Source of the DNA: Rhizobium skierniewicense
Lineage (GTDB): Bacteria; Pseudomonadota; Alphaproteobacteria; Rhizobiales; Rhizobiaceae
Direction: 5' to 3'
Assembly: GCF_014196515.1 (NCBI RefSeq)
Contig: NZ_JACIDV010000006.1
Coordinates: forward strand, 1 to 64,000
Length of the DNA: 64,000 nucleotides
Shown: piece after piece, positions 1-9,951 of the stretch
How the letters are laid out: every line of letters starts with the position of its first letter
How positions within the stretch are numbered: the stretch's first letter is position 1
Made by a program: the position numbers and the translations under genes
The notes under the pieces: model-generated
The model's database searches: none
What the model saw: only the letters and a program-made list of their open reading frames with translations
Told to the model about the DNA's origin: nothing

Positions 1-281
1 CAGTTTTCTCCAGAACGAAGGACATCGTCGCTAGCAGCGCCGCCGCCCTCGTCAGTGAGCGGACTTATAGAGGACACCAATCAAACAAGTCAACAGCACG
101 GATGAAGAAAAAATGACATATTTTATAACCCGATGATTATAATGGGTTTTTAGGATATATGACATTTTCACCTCTCAATATGGCGGTAAAAGGCGATACT
201 GGTTCTTCCGCTTAAAACGTGCGATAGGGTCTCTCATACTCTCCGGCCTGTCTGCGCCGGTCACCCCCTTATAGAGAGAGA
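1..281. other. Intergenic region upstream of purC
   Basis: No convincing gene is visible here. A short GGGTT/AACCC hairpin with a run of T lies at about 127-151 and could be a weak plus-strand terminator for something left of the window. On the minus strand an ATG at 25-23 opens a frame that runs off the left edge (MSFVLEKT), but it has no close ribosome binding site, so it is only a possibility. The purine stretch at about 272-280 is the ribosome binding site of purC. Confidence 0.4.
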
Positions 282-1244
282 TTGGACAGTCCCGTGCGTG
301 TTCTTGCAGAAGCCGCCATTCCTGAACTTCCCCACTATTATCGCGGCAAGGTTCGCGAGAACTACGACATGCCCGACGGCAATCGCATTATCATCTCGAC
401 AGATCGTCTCAGCGCCTTCGACCGCGTCCTGACCTGCATACCTTATAAGGGGCAGGTTCTGACACAAACGGCGCGATACTGGTTCGAACAGACGAAAGAC
501 ATTTGTCCGAACCATGTTGTCTCCTATCCCGATCCGAATGTCGTGATTGGCCGGCGTCTGGATATTCTGCCGGTCGAAATCGTCGTGCGTGGTTATCTTG
601 CCGGAACAACGGGAACCTCTATTCTGACACTCTATAAGAACGGCGAGCGACAGATGTATGGCGTCTCCTTTCCTGAAGGAATGAAAGACAACCAGGTGCT
701 ACCCGAACCGATCATTACGCCGACCAGCAAAGAGTTCGATGGCGGCCATGATGAGCCACTCACGCCCGCCGAAATCATCGAAAAGGGATTGCTGACGCAG
801 CAGCAATGGGAAACGCTTTCCACATATGCGCTGGCCTTGTTCAAGCGTGGGCAGGACCTCGCGGCCAAGCGAGGCCTCATCCTGGTAGACACAAAGTATG
901 AATTCGGCACAGACGAAGATGGCAAGATCATCCTTGCTGACGAAATCCATACGCCAGATAGCAGCCGCTATTGGATGGCCGATAGCTACGAGCAAGCTTT
1001 TACGAGCGGCACCCGCCCCTACAGTTTCGACAAGGATTTCGTTCGTTCCTGGGTGGCCGAGCGCTGCGATCCCTATAAGGATGAAATTCCCGAGATTCCC
1101 GAGGACCTCGTGATCCAGACATCCAAAGTGTATATCGAAGCCTTCGAACGTATCACCGGAGACGTCTTTCGGGCTGACGATCGTGAAGCAACAGTGTTTG
1201 ATAGAGTACGAAAAAATCTGGAGCCGTTTTTCCAGGGAGCGTGA
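282..1244 (+). CDS. purC: Phosphoribosylaminoimidazole-succinocarboxamide synthase (SAICAR synthetase)
   Basis: The enzyme joins CAIR and aspartate with ATP in de novo purine synthesis, in the cytosol. The 320-aa product has the longer, yeast-like form of the family rather than the ~240-aa E. coli form. Visible family blocks are the N-terminal YYRGKVREN loop, [14 protein letters not shown] in the middle and [11 protein letters not shown] near residue 200. Translation begins at a TTG (282) just behind a GAGAGAG ribosome site; there is no in-frame ATG close by. The stop codon overlaps the GTG start of the following tetR-type gene by four bases, so the two are probably co-translated. Rhizobia often carry a second, shorter purC elsewhere; this one may be the paralogue. 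Confidence 0.93.
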   Translation: MDSPVRVLAEAAIPELPHYYRGKVRENYDMPDGNRIIISTDRLSAFDRVLTCIPYKGQVLTQTARYWFEQTKDICPNHVVSYPDPNVVIGRRLDILPVEIVVRGYLAGTTGTSILTLYKNGERQMYGVSFPEGMKDNQVLPEPIITPTSKEFDGGHDEPLTPAEIIEKGLLTQQQWETLSTYALALFKRGQDLAAKRGLILVDTKYEFGTDEDGKIILADEIHTPDSSRYWMADSYEQAFTSGTRPYSFDKDFVRSWVAERCDPYKDEIPEIPEDLVIQTSKVYIEAFERITGDVFRADDREATVFDRVRKNLEPFFQGA

Positions 1245-1903
1245 TTTTGACAAAAGTATCCGGACAGATCTCATCGAAAAAAGACGAAACAGGCGTGCCC
1301 AGGCAGCGCCAGCGTCGTTCCGCCGAAGAAACCCGTCGCGATATTCTGGCCATGACGGAACGGCTTTTCCGTGCGCGCGGTTTCGGGTCGGTCTCCATCG
1401 CCGACATCGCCGCTGCGCTCAACATGTCGCCTGCCAACGTGTTCAAGCATTTTCACTCTAAGAATGCGCTTGTCGACGCCATTTTCCTCCAGCAAATCCG
1501 TTTGCTGGAACAGAAGCTGGACCCGCTCGACGGGACGCATTCACCGTTCGAAAGATTGAGCCATCTGGCGCGCAGCCTGATGGAGAACCACCGTCGCGAT
1601 CTGAACGACAATCCCTACATCTTCGAAATGATTCTGATGACGGCCAAAAGAGAACTTGCGTGCGGCCAGTATTATGAGAATGTTATCACAAACCTTCTGG
1701 CCGCCATTATCAAAGATGGAATAGCGGGGGGGATCTATGCGCAGACAGACGTGGACACCTCGGCACGTACAGCACTCATGGCATTGATAAGCGTCCTGCA
1801 TCCCGCGCTGATCGCCCATGAGGAAGTCGACATTTTAGCAACACGAAGTCAGGAACTGGCGCGACTGATAGATTGTGCACTGCGGTATGGGATTGCTAAG
1901 TGA
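1241..1903 (+). CDS. ameR: TetR-family repressor of the AmeABC efflux pump
   Basis: A 220-aa TetR-type DNA-binding protein. The helix-turn-helix is seen around residues 50-75 ([20 protein letters not shown]), followed by an all-helical ligand-binding part. It starts at a GTG inside the purC stop (GTGA overlap). It lies directly upstream of an RND efflux operon in the same direction, which matches the A. tumefaciens arrangement in which AmeR is the local regulator of ameABC. An inverted repeat that starts over its stop codon is a candidate operator. The name follows from position and family; the ligand cannot be read from the sequence. Confidence 0.88.
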   Translation: MILTKVSGQISSKKDETGVPRQRQRRSAEETRRDILAMTERLFRARGFGSVSIADIAAALNMSPANVFKHFHSKNALVDAIFLQQIRLLEQKLDPLDGTHSPFERLSHLARSLMENHRRDLNDNPYIFEMILMTAKRELACGQYYENVITNLLAAIIKDGIAGGIYAQTDVDTSARTALMALISVLHPALIAHEEVDILATRSQELARLIDCALRYGIAK

Positions 1904-1923
1904 CGATAACACATATACGTCAC
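1900..1923. promoter_or_regulatory. Candidate AmeR operator (inverted repeat GTGACG-N12-CGTCAC)
   Basis: A perfect 6-bp inverted repeat with a 12-base spacer overlaps the ameR stop codon and lies about 100 bases before ameA. Symmetry and position fit a TetR-type operator controlling ameABC. No binding data; inferred from layout only. Confidence 0.45.
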
Positions 1924-2025
1924 CTGTTCCTGAAATGCCGTCCTGACGATCTGCCCGCCGATTGAACCCGCCGGAGCAAAACGCTCAGGCCCCGTCACAG
2001 CAGCACTGAATTGCGACCGTTGAAC

Positions 2026-3252
2026 ATGAGAAAAACGATGAAAAGCCGTCTCGCTCCTCTATTCACCATCTTGCTCATGGCGGGCGTTGTTGCCGGCTGC
2101 AGCGATAGCGAAGATACAAAGCAGGCTCCGGCACAAGGTGCGCAGCGCCCGCCTGCGCCAGTCAGCGTCATCTCCATGAAAAAGAGCGACTACCCGCTGA
2201 CGACATTGTTGTCCGGTCGCGCTGAAGCTTTCCAGATCGCCGCTATTCGTCCACGTGTCAGCGGGATCATCAAACAGATCGCCTTCAAGGAAGGCGGCTT
2301 CGTGAAATCGGGCGACGTCTTGTACAAGATCGATGACGATACGTATCAGGCCGCTTTCGCCGAAGCGCAGGCCGCCCTGGAGCGTGCTGAAGTCAGCGTT
2401 CCCGCAGCCGAAGCGAATTTGCAGCGCTATGAGCGCCTCGCCAATAGTGGCGCGTCTCAAAAAGAATTCGAAGATGCGCGCACGACTTTGCTCCAGGCAA
2501 GGGCCTCTGTTGCAGAAGCACGTGCCACTTTGCAGACGGCGCAGATCAACCTGTCCTTGACTGATGTGCGCGCTCCCTTTGACGGCGTGACATCCGCCAC
2601 GAATTTCTCGATCGGAAACGTCGTCACCGCGAGCCAGACCGATTCCCTGACCACGCTTCGCCAGATTAATCCCATCTACATCCAGCTCAACGAATCCAGT
2701 GTGAACCTTCTTCGTTTGCAGTCTGCGATCAAGGCTGGAAAGCTGGAGCGAAGCGACAACAGCGAGACGACAGACATTCGCTTGACGCTTGAAGACGGGT
2801 CGGAATATCCCGGCGTCGGCAAACTCGACATGTCGGAAATGGCCGTCAGCACGACAACGGGCACAGTGTCCATACGCACCCTGTTTGAAAATCCCGACAA
2901 CACCATTCTTCCAGGAATGTATGTTCGCGCCACAATCACCATTGGCAAGGAAATCGGCTACCTCATTCCCCAACGGGCAGCCAGCCGAAACGCCAATGGC
3001 GAGTTGACCGCAAAATTCGTGACGGCAGACAACAAGGTCGAGACCAGAACCTTCCCGTCCAGCCAGCTGTCCGGAAACAACTGGCTTGTTACGGAGAATG
3101 TTGCGGATGGCGACAAGCTGATTGCGGACGGGTTTCAATGGATAACCGACAATGCCGCCGTCAATCCCATACCGGTCGAAATCGATGAAAAGGGATCTAT
3201 CATTGAAAAGTCGGGCGCTCAGGCCGCGCCAGCTCCCGCGCCGAAATCATGA
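2026..3252 (+). CDS. ameA: RND efflux periplasmic adaptor lipoprotein AmeA
   Basis: Membrane-fusion (adaptor) subunit that links the inner-membrane pump AmeB to the outer-membrane channel AmeC. It carries a lipoprotein signal with the lipobox VAGC, then the HlyD/AcrA plan: a barrel-sandwich half (RPRVSGIIKQIAFKEGG), an alpha hairpin rich in Ala/Glu/Gln (residues ~100-170), the second half (INLSLTDVRAPFDGV) and a C-terminal beta domain, ending in an Ala-Pro tail. Starts at 2026 (ATG) and 2038 (ATG) are both possible, since neither has a strong ribosome site; the cysteine falls about 21-25 residues in. It is followed after 43 bases by ameB. Confidence 0.92.
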   Translation: MRKTMKSRLAPLFTILLMAGVVAGCSDSEDTKQAPAQGAQRPPAPVSVISMKKSDYPLTTLLSGRAEAFQIAAIRPRVSGIIKQIAFKEGGFVKSGDVLYKIDDDTYQAAFAEAQAALERAEVSVPAAEANLQRYERLANSGASQKEFEDARTTLLQARASVAEARATLQTAQINLSLTDVRAPFDGVTSATNFSIGNVVTASQTDSLTTLRQINPIYIQLNESSVNLLRLQSAIKAGKLERSDNSETTDIRLTLEDGSEYPGVGKLDMSEMAVSTTTGTVSIRTLFENPDNTILPGMYVRATITIGKEIGYLIPQRAASRNANGELTAKFVTADNKVETRTFPSSQLSGNNWLVTENVADGDKLIADGFQWITDNAAVNPIPVEIDEKGSIIEKSGAQAAPAPAPKS

Positions 3253-3295
3253 TGTCTGAAGACATGCTCGGCAACATCGTGATCAGGAACTAGAT

Positions 3296-6200
3296 ATGTC
3301 AAAATTTTTCATTCGGCGACCGATCTTTGCTTGGGTCATCTCCATCGTCATCATGTTGGGCGGCGTGCTGGCTATCAGCACCTTGTCGATTTCCCAATAT
3401 CCGGAAATTGCTCCACCGACGATCCGCATCAGCGCAAGTTATACTGGCGCGAGTGCCGATACTGTGCGAAAAACCGTTACGCAGATCATTGAAGACGGTA
3501 TGACCGGCCTCGATGGGCTGACCTATATGAACTCGTCATCGACCACCGGATCGGCAAGCATCACTCTGACATTCGACAATAGCGTCAACAGCGATATTGC
3601 CCAGGTGCAGGTTCAGAACAAACTCCAACTCGTCACCTCGCAATTGCCATCCGTCGTTCAGGATCTCGGCATCGAAGTGACAAAGTCGACGTCGAGTATC
3701 CTTTTGGTGGGCGCCCTGGTTTCCACGGATGGAAAGCGTTCGTCGGCCGATCTGGGCGACATATTCTCCACCCAGATCGAAGATCAGGTGAAACGCATCG
3801 AGGGCGTCGGCAATATCAACGCCTTTGGTTCGGCTTACGCGATGCGCATCTGGCTCGACCCTTTCAAGCTGAAGAAATTCCAGCTGACGCCAGCGGATGT
3901 CACGGGAGCCATTCAGTCGCAGAATACGCAGGTTTCCGTTGGTTCGGTGGGCGGATTGCCTTCGGTGGAAGGTCAGCAGATCAACGTCACGATGACCGCA
4001 CAAAGCCAGCTGACGACCGTTTCCGATTTTGAGCGCATCATTCTCAAGGTCGACAATACAGCGGCCAATGTGCGGCTGAGTGACGTTGCGCGCGTTGAGA
4101 TCGGTCAGGAAACCTACGCTTCGACCTCACGTTCGAACCGCCAGCCTGCCTCCGGTTTCGCCGTCAACCTGGCAACGGGTGCCAACGCGCTCGACACAGC
4201 CGCTCTGGTCAAGGCAAAACTGGAGCAAGTCGCTCCAACCCTGCCGCAGAACGTCAAAGTCATATACCCCTATGATACGACACCGTTCGTTTCACTTTCG
4301 ATCGAAAAAGTCGTGCACACGCTGATCGAAGCCATCGTACTGGTCTTCGTCGTGCTGTTGGTCTTCCTTCAGAACCTGCGTGCCACATTCATTCCGATGA
4401 TTGCGGTTCCCGTTGTACTTCTCGGCACCTTCGGCATCTTGGCGCTCACTGGATACTCGATCAACACGCTCACGATGTTTGCGATGGTTCTTGCCATCGG
4501 TCTCCTCGTCGACGATGCGATCGTTGTTGTTGAAAACGTCGAGCGCATCATGTCGGAGGAGGGTTTGAGCCCGCTGGAAGCCACCGAGAAATCCATGGGC
4601 GAAATCACCGGTGCCATCGTCGGTATTGCGCTGGTTCTGACAGCGGTCTTCATTCCCATGGCCTTCTTCGGCGGATCGACGGGCATCATCTATCGTCAGT
4701 TTTCCGTCACCATCGTCTCGGCAATGCTGCTGTCTGCTGTCGTAGCCATCGTTCTGACGCCGGCGCTTTGCGCAACGATGTTGAAGCCCATCGATCATAA
4801 AAAGAAGACCCGTGGCCCTGGTGCGTGGTTCAACCGTAACTTTGACCGGACCACCACGGGATATGTCAGCTCGATCGCCTATCTTCTGAAGCGGCCGTTG
4901 CGTGTGCTTTTGATGTTCGCAATCGTCGTGGGAGGATGTGCTTGGTTCTTCTCCCGCTTGCCTTCATCCTTCCTGCCACAGGAAGACCAGGGCGTGTTGA
5001 TGACGATCATTCAGCTGCCCAACGGTTCGACCAGTGCACAAACCGCAAAGGTCGTCGAAAAAGTTGAGAACTACTATCTCGACAAGGAAAAAGACGTCAT
5101 CGACAGTATCTTTGCCGTGAACGGCTTCAGCTTTACCGGCAGTGGACAAAGCTATGCCCTCGTCTTTGCAAAGCTGAAAGATTTCGATCAGCGAACGGAC
5201 CCGAATACGGCGGCCTCGGCAGTTGTCCAGCGCGCGATGGGAACGTTCATGACCTTCCGCGAAGCACAGGTCTTCCCCATTCTCCCACCGGCCATTCAGG
5301 GCCTTGGCAACTCCAGTGGCTTTTCCATGTATCTGGTGGACAGTGGAAACCGGGGAGGTGACGCCCTTGTCAGCGCATCAAAGCAACTCATCCAGGCTGC
5401 AAACTCAAGCGGTATGATCACCGCAATGCGTGCCAATGACCGCGATCAGGAAAGTCAGGTGAAGCTCGAGTTGGACCAGGAAAAGCTTGGGGCGATGGGC
5501 CTCAGCACCTCGGAAGTGAACTCCATGCTGACCACGATCTTTGCCGGCAGCCGTGTCAATGACTTCACGCTCAACAACAAGATCAAGAAGGTTTACGTGC
5601 AGTCTGATGCGCCATACCGCATGCAGGCCGAAGACCTGAAATACTGGAACGCCCGAAATTCGGGCAACGAGATGGTACCCTTCACGTCATTCACGACCGC
5701 AAAATGGGTGAACGGTTTGCCATCCGTCTCTGCATACAACGCGGCCAACGCCTTCTCCCTCGAAGGCGCCGCACCTCCAGGCGTAAGCTCTGGTGATGCG
5801 ATGAACGAGGTGGAACGCATCGTTTCCCAGATGGACGGCGGGTACTCAGTCGCCTGGACTGGATTGTCCTTTCAGGAACGTCTCTCCGGATCGCAGGCAC
5901 CCTTGCTTTATGCGCTCTCGGTTCTGATCGTCTTCCTGTGCCTTTCGGCGCTCTATGAAAGCTGGTCGATCCCGTTTTCCGTCATCATGGCTGTCCCCGT
6001 CGGTGTCCTCGGCGCCTTGGCTGCAGCGCACTTCTTCGGACAGTCGAACGACGTGTACTTCAAGGTTGGTCTTCTGACGACGATCGGCCTTGCGGCGAAA
6101 AACGCGATCCTGATTGTGGAGTTTGCCAAGGAACGGCAGGAGCACGGCTTGAGTCTTCTGGACGCCACACTTGAGGCTGCAAAGCTCAGATTGCGTCCCA

Positions 6201-6385
6201 TCATCATGACCTCCCTCGCTTTCATCCTGGGTGTTGTTCCCTTGGCCATTGCCAGCGGCGCAGGCTCTGCGGCGCAGAATGCGATCGGTATCGGCGTTCT
6301 CGGTGGTATGCTTTCTGCAACACTCCTCGGAATTTTCTTCATTCCATCGTTTTTCGTCATGATTCGGGGCCTATCTAAACGTTAA
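3296..6385 (+). CDS. ameB: RND multidrug efflux transporter AmeB (HAE1 family)
   Basis: Proton-driven inner-membrane pump of the AcrB type, 1029 aa, the usual length. It shows the N-terminal FFIRRPIFAWV signature, two large periplasmic loops, and two sets of six membrane segments. The proton-relay residues are present: the Asp pair in TM4 (GLLVDDAIVVVENVER) and the Lys of TM10 (GLAAKNAILIVEFA). An AGGAAC ribosome site precedes the ATG at 3296. It works as a trimer with AmeA and AmeC to expel amphipathic drugs. Drug range cannot be told from sequence. Confidence 0.95.
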   Translation: MSKFFIRRPIFAWVISIVIMLGGVLAISTLSISQYPEIAPPTIRISASYTGASADTVRKTVTQIIEDGMTGLDGLTYMNSSSTTGSASITLTFDNSVNSDIAQVQVQNKLQLVTSQLPSVVQDLGIEVTKSTSSILLVGALVSTDGKRSSADLGDIFSTQIEDQVKRIEGVGNINAFGSAYAMRIWLDPFKLKKFQLTPADVTGAIQSQNTQVSVGSVGGLPSVEGQQINVTMTAQSQLTTVSDFERIILKVDNTAANVRLSDVARVEIGQETYASTSRSNRQPASGFAVNLATGANALDTAALVKAKLEQVAPTLPQNVKVIYPYDTTPFVSLSIEKVVHTLIEAIVLVFVVLLVFLQNLRATFIPMIAVPVVLLGTFGILALTGYSINTLTMFAMVLAIGLLVDDAIVVVENVERIMSEEGLSPLEATEKSMGEITGAIVGIALVLTAVFIPMAFFGGSTGIIYRQFSVTIVSAMLLSAVVAIVLTPALCATMLKPIDHKKKTRGPGAWFNRNFDRTTTGYVSSIAYLLKRPLRVLLMFAIVVGGCAWFFSRLPSSFLPQEDQGVLMTIIQLPNGSTSAQTAKVVEKVENYYLDKEKDVIDSIFAVNGFSFTGSGQSYALVFAKLKDFDQRTDPNTAASAVVQRAMGTFMTFREAQVFPILPPAIQGLGNSSGFSMYLVDSGNRGGDALVSASKQLIQAANSSGMITAMRANDRDQESQVKLELDQEKLGAMGLSTSEVNSMLTTIFAGSRVNDFTLNNKIKKVYVQSDAPYRMQAEDLKYWNARNSGNEMVPFTSFTTAKWVNGLPSVSAYNAANAFSLEGAAPPGVSSGDAMNEVERIVSQMDGGYSVAWTGLSFQERLSGSQAPLLYALSVLIVFLCLSALYESWSIPFSVIMAVPVGVLGALAAAHFFGQSNDVYFKVGLLTTIGLAAKNAILIVEFAKERQEHGLSLLDATLEAAKLRLRPIIMTSLAFILGVVPLAIASGAGSAAQNAIGIGVLGGMLSATLLGIFFIPSFFVMIRGLSKR

Positions 6386-6526
6386 CAAACCAAAAACATG
6401 CTAGCAAAACCGCAAGACGCTGTTAGAAATGTTGGCAATTGTGAACCGCATCTTTTCAGCCCACAGCAGTGCGTCGCTCGTTTCGACTGAGGTGCTCAAT
6501 GCGCCAAATTAAATTGGGATAATTTC

Positions 6527-7978
6527 ATGCCGTCTATTCGTGTTACCATTCCTCTCACGATGCTTCTGCTTTCCGGTTGCGTTGTCGGTCCCGACCATAA
6601 GGCTCCAGAAGCGCAGCTTCCCGTCAAATTCGCTGAAGGCGGAAAGACCAGCAATGGTGACGTTGCGACAGTTGCGTGGTGGAACGCGTTTAACGACAGC
6701 CGCCTTAACGGCTATGTCGAGACAGGTCTGGCGCAGAACCTGACAGTTCTTCAGGCCATCGAGCGCATCAATCAGGCCCAGTCCCAGATCACCGTTGCGG
6801 GTGCAGGCGCTCTTCCAAGCCTGACCGGCTCTGGCAGTCACACGACATCGCAGACGAAAGGCAGCTTCCCGTCGAATAGCTCCTCCGTTCAGAACGTCTC
6901 AGGCGGCGCGCTTGATGCATCATGGCTGCTGGATCTCTTCGGCCAATACCGCCGCGCCAAGGAAAGCGCCGGAGCGTCCCTCGATGCCGCCTATTCCACG
7001 GCCGACGTTCAGCGCTTGACGTTGATTTCATCCGTGGTTTCCGCCTATATCGACGTTCGTTTCTATCAGGAGCGACTGGCAATTGCCCGCGCCAACCTGA
7101 AGTCACGCCGAGAAACGCTCGACCTGACCAAGCTTCAGCTTGAAGCCGGTGCAGCGTCTCGTCTCGATGTCGTTCAGTCAGAAGGTCTGGTCAACTCGAC
7201 ACTTGCGGACATGCCGGGCCTGGAAACAAGCTTCCGTCAAGCGGCGCATCGTATTGCAACGCTACTGGGCATGCCGGCATCGTCGCTGGTCGTCGAATTG
7301 CAGCGCGGTGCACGTCAGCCAGTCGCTCGTAAGGCGCCGCTGACAGGTATTCCAGCCGACCTGATCCGCAACCGTCCTGACATCCGTGTGGCTGAACGCA
7401 ATCTGGCCGCGGCTGTCGCGGAGATTGGTGTTGCCGAATCGCGCTTGTATCCAAGCATCACGATCAGTGGCTCGATTTCGCCAAGCTACGTGAACCTTTC
7501 CAACAACGGTTCGCGCGGAACATCGAACTCCTGGTCCTTCGGTCCAAGTCTCGTGCTGCCAATCCTTGATGGTGGCAGCCTGCGTGCGAATGTGGACATT
7601 GCCAAATCTGCCGCTCGCGAGCAGTACCTGGCATGGAAGGAAACCGTGCTGAACGGCATGGAAGAGGTTGAGAACGCACTTGCTGCGGTCAACCGCGACA
7701 AGCAGACAGAAGATGCGCTGCGCAGAACCGTCAAGTCCTATGAAGAAGCCCTGTCGCTCGCGACAGCAAGCTACCGTGATGGTGCGTCCTCGCTGCTCGA
7801 CGTTCTCGATGCGCAGCGTCAGGTGTCCACGGCACAGGCCAACCTTGCGACAGCCGTTCAGACAACCGCGCAGGACTATGTGCGGCTGAGCGTTGCACTG
7901 GGTGGCGGCTATGCCGTCGGCGCCCCGACAAAGGCGTCCAACACCATCATGGCGGCCAACACGCCCAAGGGCATGTAA
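6527..7978 (+). CDS. ameC: Outer-membrane efflux channel AmeC (NodT/OprM family lipoprotein)
   Basis: A 483-aa outer-membrane factor that forms the exit duct of the Ame pump. It has a lipoprotein signal ending in LSGC, the early NodT motif (VVGPDHKAPE, then VAWWNAFND), and two repeated OEP helical regions, each with long Ala/Gln/Leu-rich coiled coils. The second repeat contains the typical GASSLLDVLDAQRQ segment. A 141-base gap after ameB holds no visible terminator, so read-through from ameB is likely; a strong hairpin terminator follows at 8011. Confidence 0.93.
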   Translation: MPSIRVTIPLTMLLLSGCVVGPDHKAPEAQLPVKFAEGGKTSNGDVATVAWWNAFNDSRLNGYVETGLAQNLTVLQAIERINQAQSQITVAGAGALPSLTGSGSHTTSQTKGSFPSNSSSVQNVSGGALDASWLLDLFGQYRRAKESAGASLDAAYSTADVQRLTLISSVVSAYIDVRFYQERLAIARANLKSRRETLDLTKLQLEAGAASRLDVVQSEGLVNSTLADMPGLETSFRQAAHRIATLLGMPASSLVVELQRGARQPVARKAPLTGIPADLIRNRPDIRVAERNLAAAVAEIGVAESRLYPSITISGSISPSYVNLSNNGSRGTSNSWSFGPSLVLPILDGGSLRANVDIAKSAAREQYLAWKETVLNGMEEVENALAAVNRDKQTEDALRRTVKSYEEALSLATASYRDGASSLLDVLDAQRQVSTAQANLATAVQTTAQDYVRLSVALGGGYAVGAPTKASNTIMAANTPKGM

Positions 7979-8010
7979 ACCGGCGATCCACGATTGATCC
8001 GGACATCCAT

Positions 8011-8037
8011 CCCGCAACGAAAGTTGCGGGATTTTTT
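8011..8037 (+). terminator. Rho-independent terminator of the ameABC operon
   Basis: CCCGCAAC-GAAA-GTTGCGGG forms a perfect 8-bp stem with a GAAA tetraloop, followed by ATTTTTT. It lies 33 bases after the ameC stop. Confidence 0.9.
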
Positions 8038-8056
8038 GTGCGCAGTGCGGACAACG

Positions 8057-8086
8057 AAAAAAGCCTCGGATCACTCCGAGGCTTTT
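8057..8086 (-). terminator. Rho-independent terminator of efp
   Basis: AAAAGCCTCGGA-GTGA-TCCGAGGCTTTTTT read on the minus strand: a long perfect stem followed by T residues, 25 bases beyond the efp stop. It is near-symmetric, so it may also catch transcripts coming from ameC. Confidence 0.9.
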
Positions 8087-8110
8087 CTCAAACAGGACTG
8101 GCTGCGAAGA

Positions 8111-8680
8111 TCAGCTCTTAGCGCGCTCGACATAGGAATTGTCTTCGGTCGCGACAACAACACGGATACCGGCGTCGATGTGGGGCGGCACCATCGTGCG
8201 GATGCCGTTGGACAGGATCGCAGGCTTGTAGGACGACGATGCCGTCTGGCCCTTCACGACCGGTTCGGTTTCCATGATCTCAAGTGTGACATGACGGGGA
8301 AGAATAACTGCCAGCGGCAGACCCTCGTGGATCGACAACACGCAGGTCATGCCTTCCTGGAGATAGGCCTTCTGGTCGCCCATGGTCTCGGAATCCACGA
8401 CGACCTGGTCGTAGTTCTCTGGGTTCATGAAGTGGAAACCTTCACCGTCTTCGTACAAGAACTGGAAGTTCAAGTCTTCGACAAATGCCCGCTCGACCTG
8501 CTCGGTCGTGCGCCAGCGTTCCGAAACCTTCACGCCATCCGAGATGCGACGCATATCGACCTGCGTCACGGGCGTACCCTTGCCGGGATGGAAGTTGTTG
8601 GCGGTGAGAACGACATAGAGCTTGCCATCGACGTCGATAACATTGCCCTTGCGCACGGATGAGGCGATAACCTTGACCAT
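8111..8680 (-). CDS. efp: Elongation factor P
   Basis: EF-P enters the ribosomal E site and rescues ribosomes stalled at polyproline stretches. The product is 189 aa with the usual three beta domains. The tip loop reads [11 protein letters not shown] and places a lysine at position 34, the residue that is beta-lysylated by EpmA after EpmB has made (R)-beta-lysine. An AAGGAAAT ribosome site precedes the ATG. The gene faces epmA across about 200 bases, so the factor and its modification enzymes sit together. No epmC hydroxylase is seen in this window. Confidence 0.96.
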   Translation of the reverse strand: MVKVIASSVRKGNVIDVDGKLYVVLTANNFHPGKGTPVTQVDMRRISDGVKVSERWRTTEQVERAFVEDLNFQFLYEDGEGFHFMNPENYDQVVVDSETMGDQKAYLQEGMTCVLSIHEGLPLAVILPRHVTLEIMETEPVVKGQTASSSYKPAILSNGIRTMVPPHIDAGIRVVVATEDNSYVERAKS

Positions 8681-8886
8681 AGGATTTCCTTGTAACTCAA
8701 TGAAATGCGTCGTAAAGGACCGCGCGGCTGCATCGACCCGATGGACGTTTTTTATGTTTTATGGGGCGCACCTACCTTAAATCCGCAGGAATTGCCAGCC
8801 TCCAACCGCATCGAACAGAAAACTGTGCCACGGATTTCGGATAATTCGATACTACGGCACAGTTGGCATCGCAAAGAAAGCAGCAG

Positions 8887-9951
8887 ATGGGCTCAAACCT
8901 TCACACAACGTCCGCCTGGTGGACGCCCGATGTGCATCAGGATCGCCGCCCCTTTCTTTTGGGAAGAAACGCTATCCAGGCAGCCATCCGTCGCTTTTTT
9001 GCAGACGACGACTTTCTGGAGGTCGACACGGCCACGCTACAGATCTCTCCGGGCAACGAGGCGCATCTCCATGCCTTCGCGACAACCGGAATAACCACAA
9101 GCGGTGAGCATGCTCCGCTTTATCTGCACACATCCCCGGAATTTGCGTGCAAGAAACTGCTGGCTGCGGGGGAAAGGCGGATCAGTTGTTTCGCGCATGT
9201 CTACCGCAACAGAGAGCGCGGCCCTTTACACCATCCTGAATTCACGATGCTGGAGTGGTACCGCGTCGGCGAGACTTACGAGACCCTGATGCGCGACAGT
9301 GCTGATCTGCTGGCTCTGGCTGCCGAGACGATGAAGACGACAAGCTTCACCTATGGCGGCCACAGTGTCGATCCGTTTCTGGAACCTGAGCGACTGAGTG
9401 TCGCTGAGGCTTTTCAGCGTTACGGCAGCATCGATCTACTGGCGACCATCGACAAAAACGGTGAAACGGACCGGGATCACCTTGCTCGCCAGCTCAACAA
9501 GGCCGGAATTCGTGTAGCGAGTGACGACAGCTGGGCCGATATGTTCAGCCGCGTCATCGTGGAACGGGTGGAGCCAAAGCTGGGCTTTGGGCGCGCCACC
9601 ATTCTGGACGAATATCCCACCAGCGAAGCGGCCCTTGCCCGTCGCTCTCCCGGAGATGGACGCGTTGCGGAACGCTTTGAACTCTATGCCTGCGGGGTGG
9701 AATTGGCCAATGCCTTCGGTGAACTGACCGATGCAGCCGAGCAGCGCCGTCGTTTCGAGATCGAAATGACAGAAAAGCAGCGCGTCTATGGTGAAACCTA
9801 CCCGATCGACAACGACTTTCTCGCCGCACTTGCCGTCATGCCTGCGGCAAGTGGCATTGCGCTCGGTTTCGATCGCCTGGTGATGCTGGCCACCGGCGCA
9901 CCACGCATCGATCTGGTCATGTGGGCACCTGTCGCAGGTTACGGATCATGA
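8887..9951 (+). CDS. epmA: EF-P--(R)-beta-lysine ligase
   Basis: A class II lysyl-tRNA synthetase relative without the anticodon-binding domain (formerly GenX/PoxA/YjeA). It activates (R)-beta-lysine with ATP and attaches it to Lys34 of EF-P. Class II motif 2 is seen as CFAHVYRNRERG...HHPEFTMLEWY and motif 3 as GIALGFDRLVMLATG at the C-terminus. I chose the ATG at 8887, which has AAAGAAAG six bases before it, giving 354 aa; a TTG at 8863 is an alternative. The last codons overlap the epmB start by four bases (ATGA). Confidence 0.93.
   Translation: MGSNLHTTSAWWTPDVHQDRRPFLLGRNAIQAAIRRFFADDDFLEVDTATLQISPGNEAHLHAFATTGITTSGEHAPLYLHTSPEFACKKLLAAGERRISCFAHVYRNRERGPLHHPEFTMLEWYRVGETYETLMRDSADLLALAAETMKTTSFTYGGHSVDPFLEPERLSVAEAFQRYGSIDLLATIDKNGETDRDHLARQLNKAGIRVASDDSWADMFSRVIVERVEPKLGFGRATILDEYPTSEAALARRSPGDGRVAERFELYACGVELANAFGELTDAAEQRRRFEIEMTEKQRVYGETYPIDNDFLAALAVMPAASGIALGFDRLVMLATGAPRIDLVMWAPVAGYGS

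Noticed and set aside
127-151. Hairpin with T run as a definite terminator
   Set aside because: The stem is only five base pairs with a long loop, and no gene is seen to its left, so it is noted only in the region entry.
2059-3138. 359-codon minus-strand frame antisense to ameA
   Set aside because: A shadow of the efflux adaptor gene without family features.
8705-9094. 129-codon plus-strand frame before epmA
   Set aside because: It overlaps epmA in another frame, and its composition is not protein-like.
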